A stretch of 64,000 bases of DNA from Syntrophomonas sp. UBA5432 (GCA_002424365.1 DIRQ01000032.1:62001-126000); one strand, 5' to 3'; shown: positions 35,727 through 44,927, counted from the first letter of the stretch. The notes: a model not told the origin generated them from the sequence alone. Made by a program: numbers and translations.

Positions 35727-35760
35727 TGAAAAAAGAGTCCTGTAGTAGGGCTCTTTTTTG
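35727..35760 (+). terminator. Terminator after Mo-storage gene
   Basis: AAAAAAGAG-TCC/GGG-CTCTTTTTT hairpin with a TGTAGTA loop; about 200 nt after the gene. Confidence 0.82.
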
Positions 35761-35838
35761 TTTAGCATAGACAGGAATAGCCAATTTGTGGGACAATTAA
35801 ACTAGTCATAATAATATATTATAGGAGGAGCGAGGCTA

Positions 35839-36837
35839 ATGGTAGACAAATTTAAGGCTTTAATAGTAACAGAGCAGGCTGATGGGAAGTTTTCCCGGGA
35901 AATTGCCAGCAAACAGATTGATGATTTACCTGCAGGAGATGTTTTGATTAATGTCAAGTATTCCTCCTTGAATTACAAGGATGCGCTCTCCGCTACTGGT
36001 AATCGGGGGGTAACTAAAAAGTATCCTCATACCCCGGGAATAGATGCTGCCGGGATTGTAGCCGAAAGTTCGGTGGCTGAGTTTGCAGTAGGAGATGAAG
36101 TATTTGTAACTGGGTTTGATTTAGGAATGAATACCTCAGGGGGGTACCAGGAGCACATACGGGTACCTGCTGCCTGGGTAATTAAAAGACTACCTAATTT
36201 GAACCTAAAGGAAACTATGGTCTATGGTACCGCTGGACTTACAGCCATGCTTTCGGTAGCCAGTCTGGTAGATGCCGGGGTGAAAGCAAAGGATGGAGAA
36301 GTTTTAGTTACCGGAACTACAGGTGGGGTGGGAAGTTTTGCTGCCCGCACTCTGGTAAAGCTGGGTTATGAAGTGGTTGGAGTACAGCGTGGACCGGAAG
36401 AGGAAACCTTTTTAGACAGCCTGGGTCTAAAACGTATTGTGCCAGTTGAAGAAGTTGACGATCAGTCCGGAAGACCTCTGGGCAAAGGGCTCTGGGCTGG
36501 AGTTATCGATACGGTTGGGGGTAATATCCTGTATACTGCCATTAAGACTACCCGCTATGGGGGTAGTATAACCTGCTGCGGAAATGCTGCGTCTAATAGT
36601 TTACCTGCGACTGTCCTGCCCTTTATTTTACGCGGGATCACCCTCTATGGCATAGATTCAGTAGAATGCCCCATGGATTATCGTTTGCGGGTCTGGAATA
36701 AAATTGCTGGTGACTGGAAACTAGATAATGTAGAAGCACTGGCTGAGGAATGTTCCCTGGAGGAATTGAATGAGAAAATCGATATGATTCTACAGGGGCA
36801 GATACAGGGACGGGTAGTAGTTAACTTATCCCGGTAG
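35839..36837 (+). CDS. YhdH/YhfP-type quinone or acryloyl-CoA reductase
   Basis: 332 residues, ATG 35839 behind AGGAGGAGCGAGG. A zinc-free medium-chain dehydrogenase of the YhdH (AcuI) type: SSLNYKDALSATGNRGV, TPGIDAAG, TGTTGGVGSFAARTLVKLGYEVVG (NADP-binding Rossmann loop) and PMDYRLRVW. Relatives reduce acryloyl-CoA or quinones with NADPH; the substrate here is unproven. It stands alone between two terminator-like hairpins. Confidence 0.87.
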   Translation: MVDKFKALIVTEQADGKFSREIASKQIDDLPAGDVLINVKYSSLNYKDALSATGNRGVTKKYPHTPGIDAAGIVAESSVAEFAVGDEVFVTGFDLGMNTSGGYQEHIRVPAAWVIKRLPNLNLKETMVYGTAGLTAMLSVASLVDAGVKAKDGEVLVTGTTGGVGSFAARTLVKLGYEVVGVQRGPEEETFLDSLGLKRIVPVEEVDDQSGRPLGKGLWAGVIDTVGGNILYTAIKTTRYGGSITCCGNAASNSLPATVLPFILRGITLYGIDSVECPMDYRLRVWNKIAGDWKLDNVEALAEECSLEELNEKIDMILQGQIQGRVVVNLSR

Positions 36838-36840
36838 TTT

Positions 36841-37074
36841 GTATTTTAGGGAACAATATTAGGGGCGGTAGGGCCAGACGTTAGTGGTTAATTATCGTCT
36901 GGCTCCCAAGTCCTTAAACCCAACTTCAATTTTCATCCGTGGTTGCTTGTGCCCTTCAGGGTATGTCCTATAGCTATGTGGGGTTAATGAGAAATAAAAA
37001 AATGCCCCGTTATTTTTGAAAAGCCTATAGTTTTTTGCTGATCTTATTTTTGCCTCGGGGAAAGAAAGGATATT
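36841..37074. repeat. Hairpin and R2 repeat upstream of cyclase gene
   Basis: GCCAGACG...CGTCTGGC (36873-36903) is a terminator-like stem without T-run; R2 copy a (36927-36983) reads TTTTCATCCGTGGTTGC and contains a TGCCC-TTC-AGGGTA hairpin. No gene is seen. Confidence 0.55.
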
Positions 37075-38445
37075 ATGGGCAGGCCAACTGATCAGCACAA
37101 TCTTATAATGCTGAAAATGTTGTGGTTTATTACTATCATTACCTGCTTGCTCGACCTGGTACAGGGTAAGCATTATACTTTGTTCCAGTATATAATTATG
37201 CTTACCATTCTGCTTCTGCCCACCTTATTGCTATTGGGAGATATATTCTTAATCCGGGGGAGCTATCTTCTGGTTACGGTTCTTATTCTATATTTCTCCC
37301 TGCGCCTTTTTTGGCAGCCTTCGCTTATTAATCTACTATTACTTTACTTGGTCATGTTTCTTACTGTTATTTACCGACAAACCGCTCTGATTCTGACGGC
37401 ATCTATAGCTGCAATCGTGGTTAGTATTATTGTCTTCCAACTACATTCAGGTAGCCTGGTAGATGCGGTGGAACGGATGCATCCAGTATGGTTTATAATT
37501 CCTGGTTTAATTCTTATTATTCTAATGCTGGTGCTTAATCGTTTTATCCTGGTTTCACACCGATCTACTAAAAAGGAGCAGCAGCAGTGGCATAATATCC
37601 AAGCAGGGTTTGCCATACTAACCTGGTCTTACGAACTTAAGAGAGGACAGTTATTTATGTCCAAGGGCATAGAAGAGCTGACCGGGTTGCCGGCAGATTT
37701 TTTCATAAAACGACCGGAAAGAATGCAAAAACTAGTTCATCCCTATGATTCGTTACGCCTATTTGAGGCTTACAAAGATTTGCTGGCAGGTAAAAAAAGG
37801 GTTCTCGAACATCGCTTGCTACTAACTGACGGCAGTATACGATGGGTTCAGCATCTGGCCCTACCCTTTCAGGATAAGGCTGGAAATATAACAAGGTTAG
37901 ATGGCTTAATTATAGATATGAGTAAACAAAGAGTGAGAGAAGAAAAAATAAAACACATGGCTTTTTACGACCAATTAACGGGTTTACCTAACCGGATTAT
38001 GTTTGAAAATTATTTTGCCCTTACTTTAGCCGGGCAGATACATCAAGAGCAGAAATTAGCGTTAATTTTTATTGACTTGGATCATTTTAAACAGGTAAAT
38101 GATGAATTGGGGCATGATGTCGGTGATCTGCTTTTAAAAGAGGTGGGGATAAGAATTAAAGGGGTTATGCGGGAAAATGACCTGCTGGCACGTCTGGGAG
38201 GAGATGAATTTATTGCATTATTATCTTCTGTTTCACATGAAACAATTACACTGGTGGCTGAGCGTATAGTTGATGCCTTCAGCCGTAATTTTGCGGTTAA
38301 AGGGCATGAATTACGTGTAGGCGCAAGTATAGGTATTAGTATGTATCCAAAAGACGGCAGGGATTTGGAGACCCTTATTAAAAGTGCGGATAAGGCCATG
38401 TATACAGCCAAAAAAAAGGGAAAGAACCAATATTATTTTGGTTAA
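37075..38445 (+). CDS. Membrane diguanylate cyclase, PAS-GGDEF
   Basis: 456 residues, ATG 37075 behind GAAAGGA. Five or six membrane helices (about 10-160), a PAS domain (about 175-285) and a GGDEF domain (about 290-455). The catalytic GGDEF is intact at 375-379 and the product-inhibition RxxD site is R366-E-N-D369, five residues before it, so it should make cyclic di-GMP with feedback control. The membrane and PAS parts suggest sensing of an envelope or redox signal. A HD-GYP phosphodiesterase is encoded at 49462. Confidence 0.92.
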   Translation: MGRPTDQHNLIMLKMLWFITIITCLLDLVQGKHYTLFQYIIMLTILLLPTLLLLGDIFLIRGSYLLVTVLILYFSLRLFWQPSLINLLLLYLVMFLTVIYRQTALILTASIAAIVVSIIVFQLHSGSLVDAVERMHPVWFIIPGLILIILMLVLNRFILVSHRSTKKEQQQWHNIQAGFAILTWSYELKRGQLFMSKGIEELTGLPADFFIKRPERMQKLVHPYDSLRLFEAYKDLLAGKKRVLEHRLLLTDGSIRWVQHLALPFQDKAGNITRLDGLIIDMSKQRVREEKIKHMAFYDQLTGLPNRIMFENYFALTLAGQIHQEQKLALIFIDLDHFKQVNDELGHDVGDLLLKEVGIRIKGVMRENDLLARLGGDEFIALLSSVSHETITLVAERIVDAFSRNFAVKGHELRVGASIGISMYPKDGRDLETLIKSADKAMYTAKKKGKNQYYFG

Positions 38446-38524
38446 ATTGAAAGCTACGAAAGGCGGGGTATTGAAACTTCTATTTTATACTACTTAATTC
38501 GCGATCAGCATGAAATTTAAATTA

Positions 38525-38569
38525 AGGCAACAGGGAACCGAAGCTTATAAAACAGTTCTCCTGTTGCCT
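38525..38569. terminator. Bidirectional terminator
   Basis: AGGCAACAGG ... CCTGTTGCCT, a perfect 10-bp stem; T-rich on the minus side. It separates the cyclase gene from the minus-strand operon ending at 38575. Confidence 0.7.
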
Positions 38570-38574
38570 GATCT

Positions 38575-38880
38575 TTATTGCAGACCCGGATAAGATTCAG
38601 AACCGTTAACCTGGCGCTGGAAATTTATTAACATCTGTTCCGTCTGCTGTAAATCCATCTGTTGCTGAGCTGATACACTAGGAGCAGCATACTGCCGGGC
38701 CTCTTGTATCTGCTGCATGGCTTCATCTAGTTTTTGCTGGGCAAACTGGATCTCCTGGGGATTTAGGCTGGCCTCAGCCTGTTGTACTGCTCTACGAGCT
38801 TGCTGAGCTGATAGAATAGCCTGCTGTACTGACTGTTGGGCTTGCTCTAAATTCTTTTCCTGCCGGTTTGATGGTGCCAG
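38575..38880 (-). CDS. Gln/Ala-rich coiled-coil protein, CTG start
   Basis: An open frame of 101 residues with no ATG, GTG or TTG near its start. On the minus strand AAGGAGG is followed after 9 nt by CTG (38880), giving MAPSNRQEKNLEQAQQSVQQ. The protein is very rich in Gln, Ala and Glu with heptad-like spacing (QQAILSAQQARRAVQQAE), so it should form helices or coiled coil. The first internal ATG would lose half of it. It lies 14 nt after the TOBE gene and shares its operon. I do not recognise a family; the long helical Gln pattern resembles small spore or structural proteins, but that is a guess. Confidence 0.7.
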   Translation of the reverse strand: MAPSNRQEKNLEQAQQSVQQAILSAQQARRAVQQAEASLNPQEIQFAQQKLDEAMQQIQEARQYAAPSVSAQQQMDLQQTEQMLINFQRQVNGSESYPGLQ

Positions 38881-38894
38881 AACTAATCACCTCC

Positions 38895-39182
38895 TTATCT
38901 AATATAGTTTTCCTCCATTACTGTTTCCATCCATCGAGGGGCCCAAGGTAAGGTTTCATCGGAGTCCTCATTCTTGGTATCTTTAATTATGGTAATCATG
39001 GTTGAATTAAACATGGCAAATACCTGGTCACCTTTTTGCAACTTCATATCGTTAACTGCAGCACTAGTTATGGTTGCAGTTACTGCCTGGTCGCCCACGT
39101 CCATTATGACTTCACTCATGATAGGCCCACTTTTAATCTCCATTACACTTGCCACCAGTTTATTGGGGTCACTGATTCGCAA
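38895..39182 (-). CDS. TOBE-domain (molbindin-like) protein
   Basis: 95 residues from TTG 39182: AAAAAGGAGGG lies just before it, so the frame's earlier ATG (39215) merely translates the ribosome site (IDKKEG). The middle is a TOBE/Mop fold (VASVMEIKSGPIMSEVIMDVGDQAVTATITSAAV in parts, then KGDQVFAMFNSTMITI), as in molybdate-binding molbindins and ModC tails. A C-terminal extension (about 70-95, TLPWAPRWMETVMEENYIR) is unusual. It could buffer molybdate or tungstate in the cytoplasm. With modABC, the regulator and the storage homologue it makes the fourth molybdenum-type feature within 10 kb. Confidence 0.85.
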   Translation of the reverse strand: MRISDPNKLVASVMEIKSGPIMSEVIMDVGDQAVTATITSAAVNDMKLQKGDQVFAMFNSTMITIIKDTKNEDSDETLPWAPRWMETVMEENYIR

Positions 39183-39282
39183 AATAAATCCCTCCTTTTT
39201 ATCTATAGCTTGCACCTTAGCCAGCTAAATATAAGTGGATGGAAAATATTTTTAGTCAATCTGTCAGGGACAGTCAGTGGAC

Positions 39283-39837
39283 TTATTGAAACAAGGCGGT
39301 AAGTATAAGGCTTAATTGCTGAGCAGTTTCTTCAAAGGTGAGGTTGTTTTCGAGAATAAAGGTAGGATTAAGTACGTTCTGAATGGCGGCAACAATTACC
39401 GTACTTAATATAAGGGGATCAATATTTTGCAGGCGAGTCGGATAGGGGGTCATAAGGTGGTTCAATACCTTACGTATTTGTTTAATACGAAAAGAATCTA
39501 TTTTGTCCCAGAGCTGGGGGTAATAAAAGCGCAGGTCGCCCAAGGTAGATGGGTTAATTATAAACTGCCCTTGGGAGGAAAGATAATTAAGTAGGCTTTT
39601 GAAAAAAACGGAAGGGTGTTCACTTCGGGATAGCAAATCCTCTACCCGAGCTGTTGCACCTAACATAAATTGATCCAGGGAGGCTTCGATTATACTCTCT
39701 TTGCTGTCAAAATAGCGGTAAACCGTTCTCTTACTTACCCCAGCCCGTTGAGCCAGTTCATCCATAGTAAAACCCCGTAATCCTTGCTTAACTGCCAGGT
39801 CGCGGCAAGCTTTTAATATACGATCCCTGATATCCAT
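39283..39837 (-). CDS. TetR-family regulator
   Basis: 184 residues, ATG 39837 behind GGAGGG. An N-terminal TetR helix-turn-helix (AGVSKRTVYRYFDSKESI) with a variable ligand domain. It is the last gene of a minus-strand export operon and follows the permease by 14 nt, so it likely represses or tunes the operon in response to a drug or lipid-like compound. No operator was recognised by eye. Confidence 0.9.
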   Translation of the reverse strand: MDIRDRILKACRDLAVKQGLRGFTMDELAQRAGVSKRTVYRYFDSKESIIEASLDQFMLGATARVEDLLSRSEHPSVFFKSLLNYLSSQGQFIINPSTLGDLRFYYPQLWDKIDSFRIKQIRKVLNHLMTPYPTRLQNIDPLILSTVIVAAIQNVLNPTFILENNLTFEETAQQLSLILTALFQ

Positions 39838-39851
39838 TTTAATCCCTCCAA

Positions 39852-40961
39852 CTAACTTACCGTTTTGCGAAACTTCAGCACACTAATGCTAAGAACCACA
39901 ACGGAAAACACCAGCAATGATATTACCTGTCCCAGCAAATAATTAAATCCAATCCCCTTGAGCACAATACCTCGAATTATATCCAGGTAATAAGTGAGGG
40001 GAATTAAATAGCTGATAAAATAGATAATTTTAGGCATAGCGGCTCGGGGAAATAGAAATCCCGATAACATAATACTGGGCAGCATCACGAAAAAGGACAT
40101 CTGAAAAGCCTGCATCTGAGTTTGAGCCAGATTGGAAATCATTAAGCCCAGACCCAGGGAGGCAGTTATAAAGAACAGGGTAAGAAGATAAAGCTGCAAC
40201 AGGCTACCTCGTATAGGAACCTGGAAGACCAGAACCGCCACCAGCAGAGCCACGGTTATCTGCAGGTAGCCCAGTACAATATAGGGTACTATTTTACCTA
40301 TCATCAATTCCAGAGGTTTAACCGGGGTGACCATCAATTGTTCCAGGGTACCCTGCTCTCTTTCCCGTACTATGGCTACTGAAGTGATTATAACCATGGT
40401 CATAGTTACGATTATTCCCAGGATGGCCGGTACCATGTAGTAAGCGGTGATACCATCCGGGTTATACCAGGGTCGAACCCGTATGTCATAAGGAGGCGAA
40501 GTTAACTGGGTTTTCTGGAACAGTACCTGCTGAGATTTGAGCAGGCCTATGGAGTTAGCAATAGCAATAGCCTGGTTAGCCACCATGCTATCACTGGCAT
40601 CGACAATTACTTGTACTGCTGCCGGGGCTCCTCGATGCAACTGGCGAGCAAAATCCGGTGGGAAAATAATCCCCACCTGAGCTTGACCACTATCAATGTA
40701 GCGGTTTACGTCTTCATAGCTATCAACACCATGGGTAATATCAAAATAGCCGGAAGCACTGAAGGCTTCTAGCATATCACGGCTGGAAGGGGATAAGGAT
40801 TGGTCAAATACTACGGTAGGTATATGTTTTACCTCGGTTTGAATAGCGTAACCAAAGAGCAGTAATTGCACCAGTGGGATCATGAAAATCAAGGCCAGAG
40901 TGAGGCGGTCCCTTTTCATCTGTAAAAATTCTTTTTTTATTACGGACAAAGTTCTGTTCAC
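39852..40961 (-). CDS. ABC-2 type permease
   Basis: 369 residues, GTG start at 40961, overlapping the upstream stop by one base (TAGTG). One N-terminal helix, a large outside domain (about 50-170) and five further helices in the second half (PAILGIIVTMTMVIITSVAIVREREQGTLEQLMVTP is the coupling region). The design fits drug or antibiotic exporters of the YhhJ/YbhR type. It pairs with two ATPase genes and an HlyD-type adaptor upstream. Confidence 0.9.
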   Translation of the reverse strand: MNRTLSVIKKEFLQMKRDRLTLALIFMIPLVQLLLFGYAIQTEVKHIPTVVFDQSLSPSSRDMLEAFSASGYFDITHGVDSYEDVNRYIDSGQAQVGIIFPPDFARQLHRGAPAAVQVIVDASDSMVANQAIAIANSIGLLKSQQVLFQKTQLTSPPYDIRVRPWYNPDGITAYYMVPAILGIIVTMTMVIITSVAIVREREQGTLEQLMVTPVKPLELMIGKIVPYIVLGYLQITVALLVAVLVFQVPIRGSLLQLYLLTLFFITASLGLGLMISNLAQTQMQAFQMSFFVMLPSIMLSGFLFPRAAMPKIIYFISYLIPLTYYLDIIRGIVLKGIGFNYLLGQVISLLVFSVVVLSISVLKFRKTVS

Positions 40962-41884
40962 TATAGCTCCCGCCTTTCCTCCTTATCCTGTTGACGCAGC
41001 AGGTTAATAAAAACATCTTCCAGATTGGGAGTTAGCCTGATTGGTTTAAAACCAGTAATATCTTCTAACCCTGCTATATCGTTGCTATCGTTAAGCAGCA
41101 GGTGCAGAGAAAGCCCATGGAAACTACATTCCTTTACAAAGGAAAGAGATTCTAGAGTCTTTATTTGCTTGAATGGTTCAGGTAGGTCCAGCTTTACTAA
41201 ACAACCAGCCAGGCTTTTCTTGAGCTGGTCAGGACTATCCAGGGCCAGCAATCGACCTTGATCGAAAAAGGCAATTTTATCACAGCGCTCAGCCTCGTCC
41301 ATAAAATGAGTGGAGACAATAACCGTTGCTCCCCCTGCGGCCAGTTCCTGAATAATGTTAAAAAACTGTCGCCTGGCGGTGGGGCTTACCCCACTGGTAG
41401 GCTCATCCAGAAAAACCAGAGCCGGACGAGCCATTATGGCACAACCCAGGGCCAGGCGCTGTTTAATTCCCGGGCTTAAGGAGGCTACCAGAGCATTTTC
41501 CTCACCCTTTATACCTGCCAGTAAAATCATTTTCTCAATGCGCCTTTTCCTCTCCCGAACCGGGATACTATAGATACCGGCATAGAAGTCCAGGTTTTCT
41601 CTTACACTTAAGTCATTATAGAGGCTGAACTTCTGGGACATATACCCAATTAAAGGCTTTATTTTTTCACTGTCCTGTTCCACATCAAAGCCCAGCACTT
41701 CTGCTTTGCCCGAGCTGGGTTTAAGAATCCCGCAGAGCATACGTATGGCAGTTGATTTTCCTGCTCCATTGGGGCCTAAAAAACCACATACTTCTCCACT
41801 ACTAATCTTAAGGTTGATCTTATCGACGGCAATAAAGCTACCAAATTTTCGACTGAGATCAGAAGTATTTACGGTATAAGTCAT
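40961..41884 (-). CDS. ABC transporter ATPase (second)
   Basis: 307 residues, ATG 41884. Walker A GPNGAGKST, signature LSPGIKQRLALG in place of the usual LSGGQ, Walker B LVFLDEPTSGV and the switch His (VSTHF). A C-terminal extension follows. It overlaps the upstream ATPase by 4 nt (ATGA), a sign of coupled translation. The altered signature (SPG) is worth noting but occurs in this subfamily. Confidence 0.92.
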   Translation of the reverse strand: MTYTVNTSDLSRKFGSFIAVDKINLKISSGEVCGFLGPNGAGKSTAIRMLCGILKPSSGKAEVLGFDVEQDSEKIKPLIGYMSQKFSLYNDLSVRENLDFYAGIYSIPVRERKRRIEKMILLAGIKGEENALVASLSPGIKQRLALGCAIMARPALVFLDEPTSGVSPTARRQFFNIIQELAAGGATVIVSTHFMDEAERCDKIAFFDQGRLLALDSPDQLKKSLAGCLVKLDLPEPFKQIKTLESLSFVKECSFHGLSLHLLLNDSNDIAGLEDITGFKPIRLTPNLEDVFINLLRQQDKEERREL

Positions 41885-42804
41885 GCTTGACCTCCTTGCC
41901 TGGTAAACGCTAATTCGGTTAGATAAACAAAAAGGTCTTCCATGGAAGGTTCGACCTCTTCCAGCGAGAAGCTCTTGCCATCCTGTAGTCTAGCCAGTTG
42001 GGTTATCGAGCTTTTAGTAGATTCTATATTCTCTACAATAAGGCGGTGCTTATAACCGTAAAATGAACTGTAAAGTACTCCGGAAATGTTATCAAAAAGA
42101 TAAGGGTCTTTAACTCCGGTTCTAACCTCTAACACTTGATGTAAAAGTCTTTCTTTTAAATGCGCGGGAGTATCTACAACCAGCAACTGCCCCTGGTTGA
42201 TAAAAGCCAGTTGGTGGCAGAGCTCAGCTTCATCCATATAAGGAGTAGAGACTAGTACCGTCATACCTTCATGGTTAAGCTGGTAAAGGATCTTCCAGAA
42301 TTCCTTACGGGAATCCGGGTCCACCCCATAAGTGGGCTCGTCCAGGATTAGAATTGCCGGGCGGGTAAGTAGGGCACAGCTTAAAGACAGCTTTTGTTTC
42401 ATACCTCCGGAAAGCTGGTGAGCAAGCCTCTTCTTAAAAGGGCCAAGTCCGGTTATGTCCAGGATTTCATGGGCTCTTTCTATAATAAGGTTACGGCTTA
42501 GTCCGTACAAAGAACCAAAAAAATTAATATTCTCCATGACCGTAAGGTCACCATAGAGGCTAAAACGCTGGGGCATGTAGCCTAGTTCTCCGCTAGTTAA
42601 TCTATGGGCTGCTCCTCCATCCAGTAACACCTTTCCACTATCAGCTATAAGAAGGCCACAGATTACCCGGAACAAGGTAGTCTTACCGGCACCGTCAGGG
42701 CCAATCAATCCGAATATGCTCTGCCGCTTAACCGAGAGGCTTACCTTATCCAGAGCTGCCTTGTCGGCAAAATATTTTGTAATATCGATAACCTCAATCA
42801 CCAT
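41881..42804 (-). CDS. ABC transporter ATPase (first)
   Basis: 307 residues; I prefer ATG 42804 (GGGAG seven bases before) over the TTG at 42810 that overlaps the previous stop. Walker A GPDGAGKTT, signature LSGGMKQKLSL, Walker B LILDEPTYGVDP; where other ATPases have the switch His, this one reads VSTPYMDEAE, so the H-loop is Pro. This suggests the two ATPases are not equal, with one degenerate site. The pair forms the motor of the ABC-2 exporter. Confidence 0.9.
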   Translation of the reverse strand: MVIEVIDITKYFADKAALDKVSLSVKRQSIFGLIGPDGAGKTTLFRVICGLLIADSGKVLLDGGAAHRLTSGELGYMPQRFSLYGDLTVMENINFFGSLYGLSRNLIIERAHEILDITGLGPFKKRLAHQLSGGMKQKLSLSCALLTRPAILILDEPTYGVDPDSRKEFWKILYQLNHEGMTVLVSTPYMDEAELCHQLAFINQGQLLVVDTPAHLKERLLHQVLEVRTGVKDPYLFDNISGVLYSSFYGYKHRLIVENIESTKSSITQLARLQDGKSFSLEEVEPSMEDLFVYLTELAFTRQGGQA

Positions 42805-42806
42805 AA

Positions 42807-43790
42807 TCAACTCCCGGTAAAGATAACATCAGCAGGCATACCCGGTTTAAGTATACCGTTCTGGTTTTTTACTGTGACTTTAACCGCGAAAACAACGTTA
42901 GCCCGTTCTTTTTTGGTTTGGATAGTTTTAGGGGTAAATTCCCCCCGGGAGGCAATATAGGTGACTTTACCGGCAAAAACCTGAGGGCTGCCGCTTACCC
43001 TAACCTTCACGGTTTGGTTAAGCTTAACCCGGGGCAGGTCATCGGTAGGAATATAAACCTTAATCCAGAGATGGTTCAAGTCAACTACACTGAGTAGTGA
43101 GGCTCCGGCAGGGACATATTCGCCGTTCTCATAGTTTTTACTGCTGATAGTACCATTAAGGGGAGAGAATATCTTAAGATCGGCCACCATAGCTTCGGTA
43201 GTTTTCAAAATGGCCTTGCTGCGCTCCAACTCCGCTGCTGCGCCGGAAACCATCTCAGGACGATTACCTGATTCCAGTAGCTGCAGGCGGGATTGGGCAA
43301 CCTCTACCTGCTTTTCCCGGGTGGTCTTGTTTAATTGTGAAGCATCCAGCTTTTCCTGGGAAAGGGCTCCGGCATTAAATAATTGTTCTGCCCGCTTCAG
43401 GTCAACCAGCGCCTGTTCCAAATTGGCCTGAGCCAGACCGAGATTAGAAGTGGCTTCCTTAATTTCTTCGGCTCTAAATCCTGATACCAGGTCGTTATAG
43501 CGGGCCTGGGCTACCTGTACCCCGAGGGCGTCTCTTTCCCGCTGGGTTACCAGGTCACTGCGGGACAATTCCGCCAGCAACTGGCCTTTTTCTATCTTCA
43601 TGCCCTCATTTACCGACAGGTTTTGCAAAGTTCCATTTAAACGGGCACATATTTCCACCGTTGTAGCCTCAATAGTGCCGCTGGCCTGCAGTAGTTTATC
43701 ATTATCCTGATAATAATGGAGGTAATAATATGATGCTGTTCCCAGCAGTACAAGCGCCATAACGATACCGATTGCCTTTTTTCGATTCAT
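42807..43790 (-). CDS. HlyD-type membrane adaptor
   Basis: 327 residues, ATG 43790 behind AAGGAGTG (the frame's first ATG at 43808 includes that site). One N-terminal anchor (about 4-22), a biotinyl-lipoyl-like half (ICARLNGTLQNLSVNEG), a long coiled-coil hairpin (about 80-190), and a beta-barrel part (VKVRVSGSPQVF). It matches YbhG-type adaptors. First gene of the operon HlyD-ATPase-ATPase-permease-TetR, all overlapping or a few bases apart. Confidence 0.92.
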   Translation of the reverse strand: MNRKKAIGIVMALVLLGTASYYYLHYYQDNDKLLQASGTIEATTVEICARLNGTLQNLSVNEGMKIEKGQLLAELSRSDLVTQRERDALGVQVAQARYNDLVSGFRAEEIKEATSNLGLAQANLEQALVDLKRAEQLFNAGALSQEKLDASQLNKTTREKQVEVAQSRLQLLESGNRPEMVSGAAAELERSKAILKTTEAMVADLKIFSPLNGTISSKNYENGEYVPAGASLLSVVDLNHLWIKVYIPTDDLPRVKLNQTVKVRVSGSPQVFAGKVTYIASRGEFTPKTIQTKKERANVVFAVKVTVKNQNGILKPGMPADVIFTGS

Positions 43791-43982
43791 ACCCAAGCAC
43801 TCCTTCATAACCCCTGTAAGTAAACTAATAATACTAATATAGTTTACCTAGTGTCAATTTCATGATAGCACAGGTATTTATTATTGCCAATAACATTTTC
43901 TAAAAGAGCACAGACTGTTATCCGGTTTGCGCATTTATTTGAGGGTTGTACATAATTCATTTAAAATTAAGTTATTTTAGGA

Positions 43983-44044
43983 GTGTCATCCTGAGGCAAA
44001 GCCGAAGGATCTTAAAGATTCTTCGCTGACGCTTAATAATGACA
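43983..44044. repeat. GTCAT...ATGACA palindromic intergenic element
   Basis: 62-bp unit GTGTCATCCTGAGGCAAAGC ... GCTTAATAATGACA with an inner AAGAT repeat; ends are inverted repeats (TGTCAT/ATGACA). The same type (GTCATTCTGAGGCGAAGCC) is found in intergenic regions of many Firmicutes. Confidence 0.6.
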
Positions 44045-44144
44045 TTTTAGATTTTTTCATTATGCAAAACCCTCATTTTCATAATTTGATTGCCGGAAGT
44101 TCGCTATAATAGTAAATGTGAAACATCGGGGAGGAGAGGCAGTA

Positions 44145-44921
44145 ATGCAGGTACATATATTGGCCAGTGGCAGTACTGGCAATGTGGCTTTGTTTAAATT
44201 TGGTAATACCCGGATTCTGGTTGATGTGGGTATTAGTACTCGTAGGATAGAGAATAAACTGGCCCTGTTGGGAGTAAAAGCAGGGGATCTGGATGGGGTT
44301 ATAATTACGCATGAGCATACTGATCATATTAAGGGACTGGATGTATTTATCCGCCGCTATCGTTTACCGGTATTTGCCCGGGGTGCTACCTGGGAGGCTA
44401 TACCCTGCCGGGGTAAATTGCCAGCGGAATGCTGTAATATCATAGATAAAGAATTTTGTATCGGGAAAGTCGGGGTAGAGGCTTTTAGTATTCCTCACGA
44501 TGCGGCTGATCCGGTAGGTTTTGCTTTTCATTACCGGCAAAAGAAATGGGTTATGGCTACTGATATAGGTATGATAACGGAGAATATTTTAAAGGCCCTG
44601 ACTGGTGCCGACCTGGCTGTTTTGGAATCTAACCATGACCGGGAAATGTTAATAAACGGACCGTATCCCCGTTTTCTTAAACAGCGCATTATGGGCAGGT
44701 ATGGGCATCTCTCCAATCATGATGCAGCCAGCATATTGGAGCGCATTGCTCCCCAACAGCAGATGCAGGTTTTTCTAGCCCATCTTAGCCAACAAAATAA
44801 TAATCCTAACCTGGCTTATAACACCGTAAGCCAATTTTTAGCTCATAAAGGCTGCAATCCCGGTGAGGACATTAAGCTGCATCTTACCTACCCGGATGCT
44901 ATTACCAGTTATCGGGGATAA
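44145..44921 (+). CDS. WalJ/YycJ-like MBL-fold hydrolase
   Basis: 258 residues, ATG 44145 behind GGGGAGGAGAGG (the frame's first residue, GTG 44118, lacks support). Metal motif THEHTDHIKG, first strand MQVHILASGSTGNVALF and KWVMATDIGM; these are the YycJ/WalJ hallmarks. The protein is a putative nuclease-type MBL linked to cell-wall or DNA-metabolism control in Bacillus. Here no walRK genes are adjacent. Confidence 0.85.
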   Translation: MQVHILASGSTGNVALFKFGNTRILVDVGISTRRIENKLALLGVKAGDLDGVIITHEHTDHIKGLDVFIRRYRLPVFARGATWEAIPCRGKLPAECCNIIDKEFCIGKVGVEAFSIPHDAADPVGFAFHYRQKKWVMATDIGMITENILKALTGADLAVLESNHDREMLINGPYPRFLKQRIMGRYGHLSNHDAASILERIAPQQQMQVFLAHLSQQNNNPNLAYNTVSQFLAHKGCNPGEDIKLHLTYPDAITSYRG

Positions 44922-44927
44922 TTCGGG

